Below, piece by piece: positions 5,087 to 5,122 of a stretch of 5,122 nucleotides of DNA. A program made the position numbers and the translations under genes. The notes under the pieces are model-generated. The model was not told where the DNA came from, did no database searches, and worked only from the letters and a program-made list of their open reading frames with translations. Source of the stretch: an uncultured Oscillibacter sp. GTDB lineage: Bacteria; Bacillota; Clostridia; Oscillospirales; Oscillospiraceae. The stretch lies in NCBI GenBank assembly GCA_910576845.1, contig CAJTJA010000104.1, positions 1 to 5,122 on the forward strand, read 5' to 3'. Position 1 is the stretch's first letter. The number at the start of each line of letters is the position of its first letter.

Positions 5087-5122
5087 ACAGCAACGAAAAG
5101 AATACGGCCCTTTATGAGAAGA
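5083..5122 (+). CDS. Start of a large serine recombinase (partial, runs off right edge)
   Basis: ATG 5083 follows a perfect AGGAGG (5068-5073) with 9-base spacing. The first residues, MNSNEKNTALYEK, resemble the opening of DUF4368-type large serine recombinases, whose N-terminal resolvase domain usually begins with a short polar lead and TALYxRLSRDD. Only 13 codons are visible, so the call rests on this short match and on the neighbouring recombinase fragment. The catalytic serine lies beyond the window. Its position directly after the broken ParB block suggests that the element's attachment end lies at about 5066-5073. It could be an intact gene, or the N-terminal half matching the inverted C-terminal fragment at 4503-4970. 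Confidence 0.6.
   Translation, partial: MNSNEKNTALYEK

Larger units (their letters stand above)
651..5122. mobile_element. Integrated genomic island or ICE-like element, left end at tRNA-Val; right end outside the window
   Basis: The left boundary is the abrupt end of the tRNA 3' half. The content beyond it is accessory: an AlbA_2/HTH regulator-like gene, duplicated secreted CAP proteins, a ParB fragment and two large serine recombinase genes or fragments. At least one further insertion or rearrangement (4482-5083) is nested inside. The element's own integrase and the far end are not in the window, so its class (ICE, IME, prophage remnant) cannot be decided. Confidence 0.55.

Overview
The window looks like a piece of a Clostridia-type (Firmicutes) chromosome invaded by nested mobile DNA. 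The evidence is AGGAGG-type ribosome binding sites, a perfect sigma-A promoter on the minus strand, an ICE-type ParB fragment and DUF4368-type large serine recombinase pieces typical of gut Clostridia. The family-level origin is an inference; no marker gene is present.

Positions 1-650 read as ordinary host DNA on the minus strand. They hold the first 10 codons of a gene running off the left edge, its consensus promoter (TTGACA-17-TATAAT) and hairpin leader, about 400 bases with no supportable gene, a strong intrinsic terminator, and the 3' half of a tRNA-Val(GAC). The tRNA stops exactly at the anticodon loop (650/651), where unrelated DNA begins. This is the footprint of site-specific integration into a tRNA gene.

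From 651 onward the DNA appears to be element cargo. A minus-strand AlbA_2/GHKL-ATPase/HTH regulator-like gene (788-2296) is followed by two paralogous plus-strand genes for secreted proteins with an Ig-like domain plus a CAP domain (2609-3382 and 3832-4488). The copies share their coding sequence, a promoter-like pair with the same 17-bp spacing, and the upstream DNA. A 100-bp segment lying just inside the tRNA end (686-785) recurs upstream of the second CAP gene (3559-3658). In the first unit the upstream region is split by the AlbA_2 gene, as if that module had been inserted into, or later lost from, an ancestral duplicated unit.

The right end (4480-5122) is a scar of broken genes. The second CAP gene loses its last 42 codons at 4482/4483 and runs into the minus-strand C-terminus of a large serine recombinase. 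That fragment is truncated near 4970 and abuts a short plus-strand ParB fragment, which is itself cut off where a new plus-strand large serine recombinase begins (ATG 5083). At least two recombination systems have therefore acted here: one at the tRNA (integrase not seen) and one or more serine recombinases.

Functional coupling between the regulator-like gene and the CAP proteins is possible from their proximity but is not shown by the sequence.
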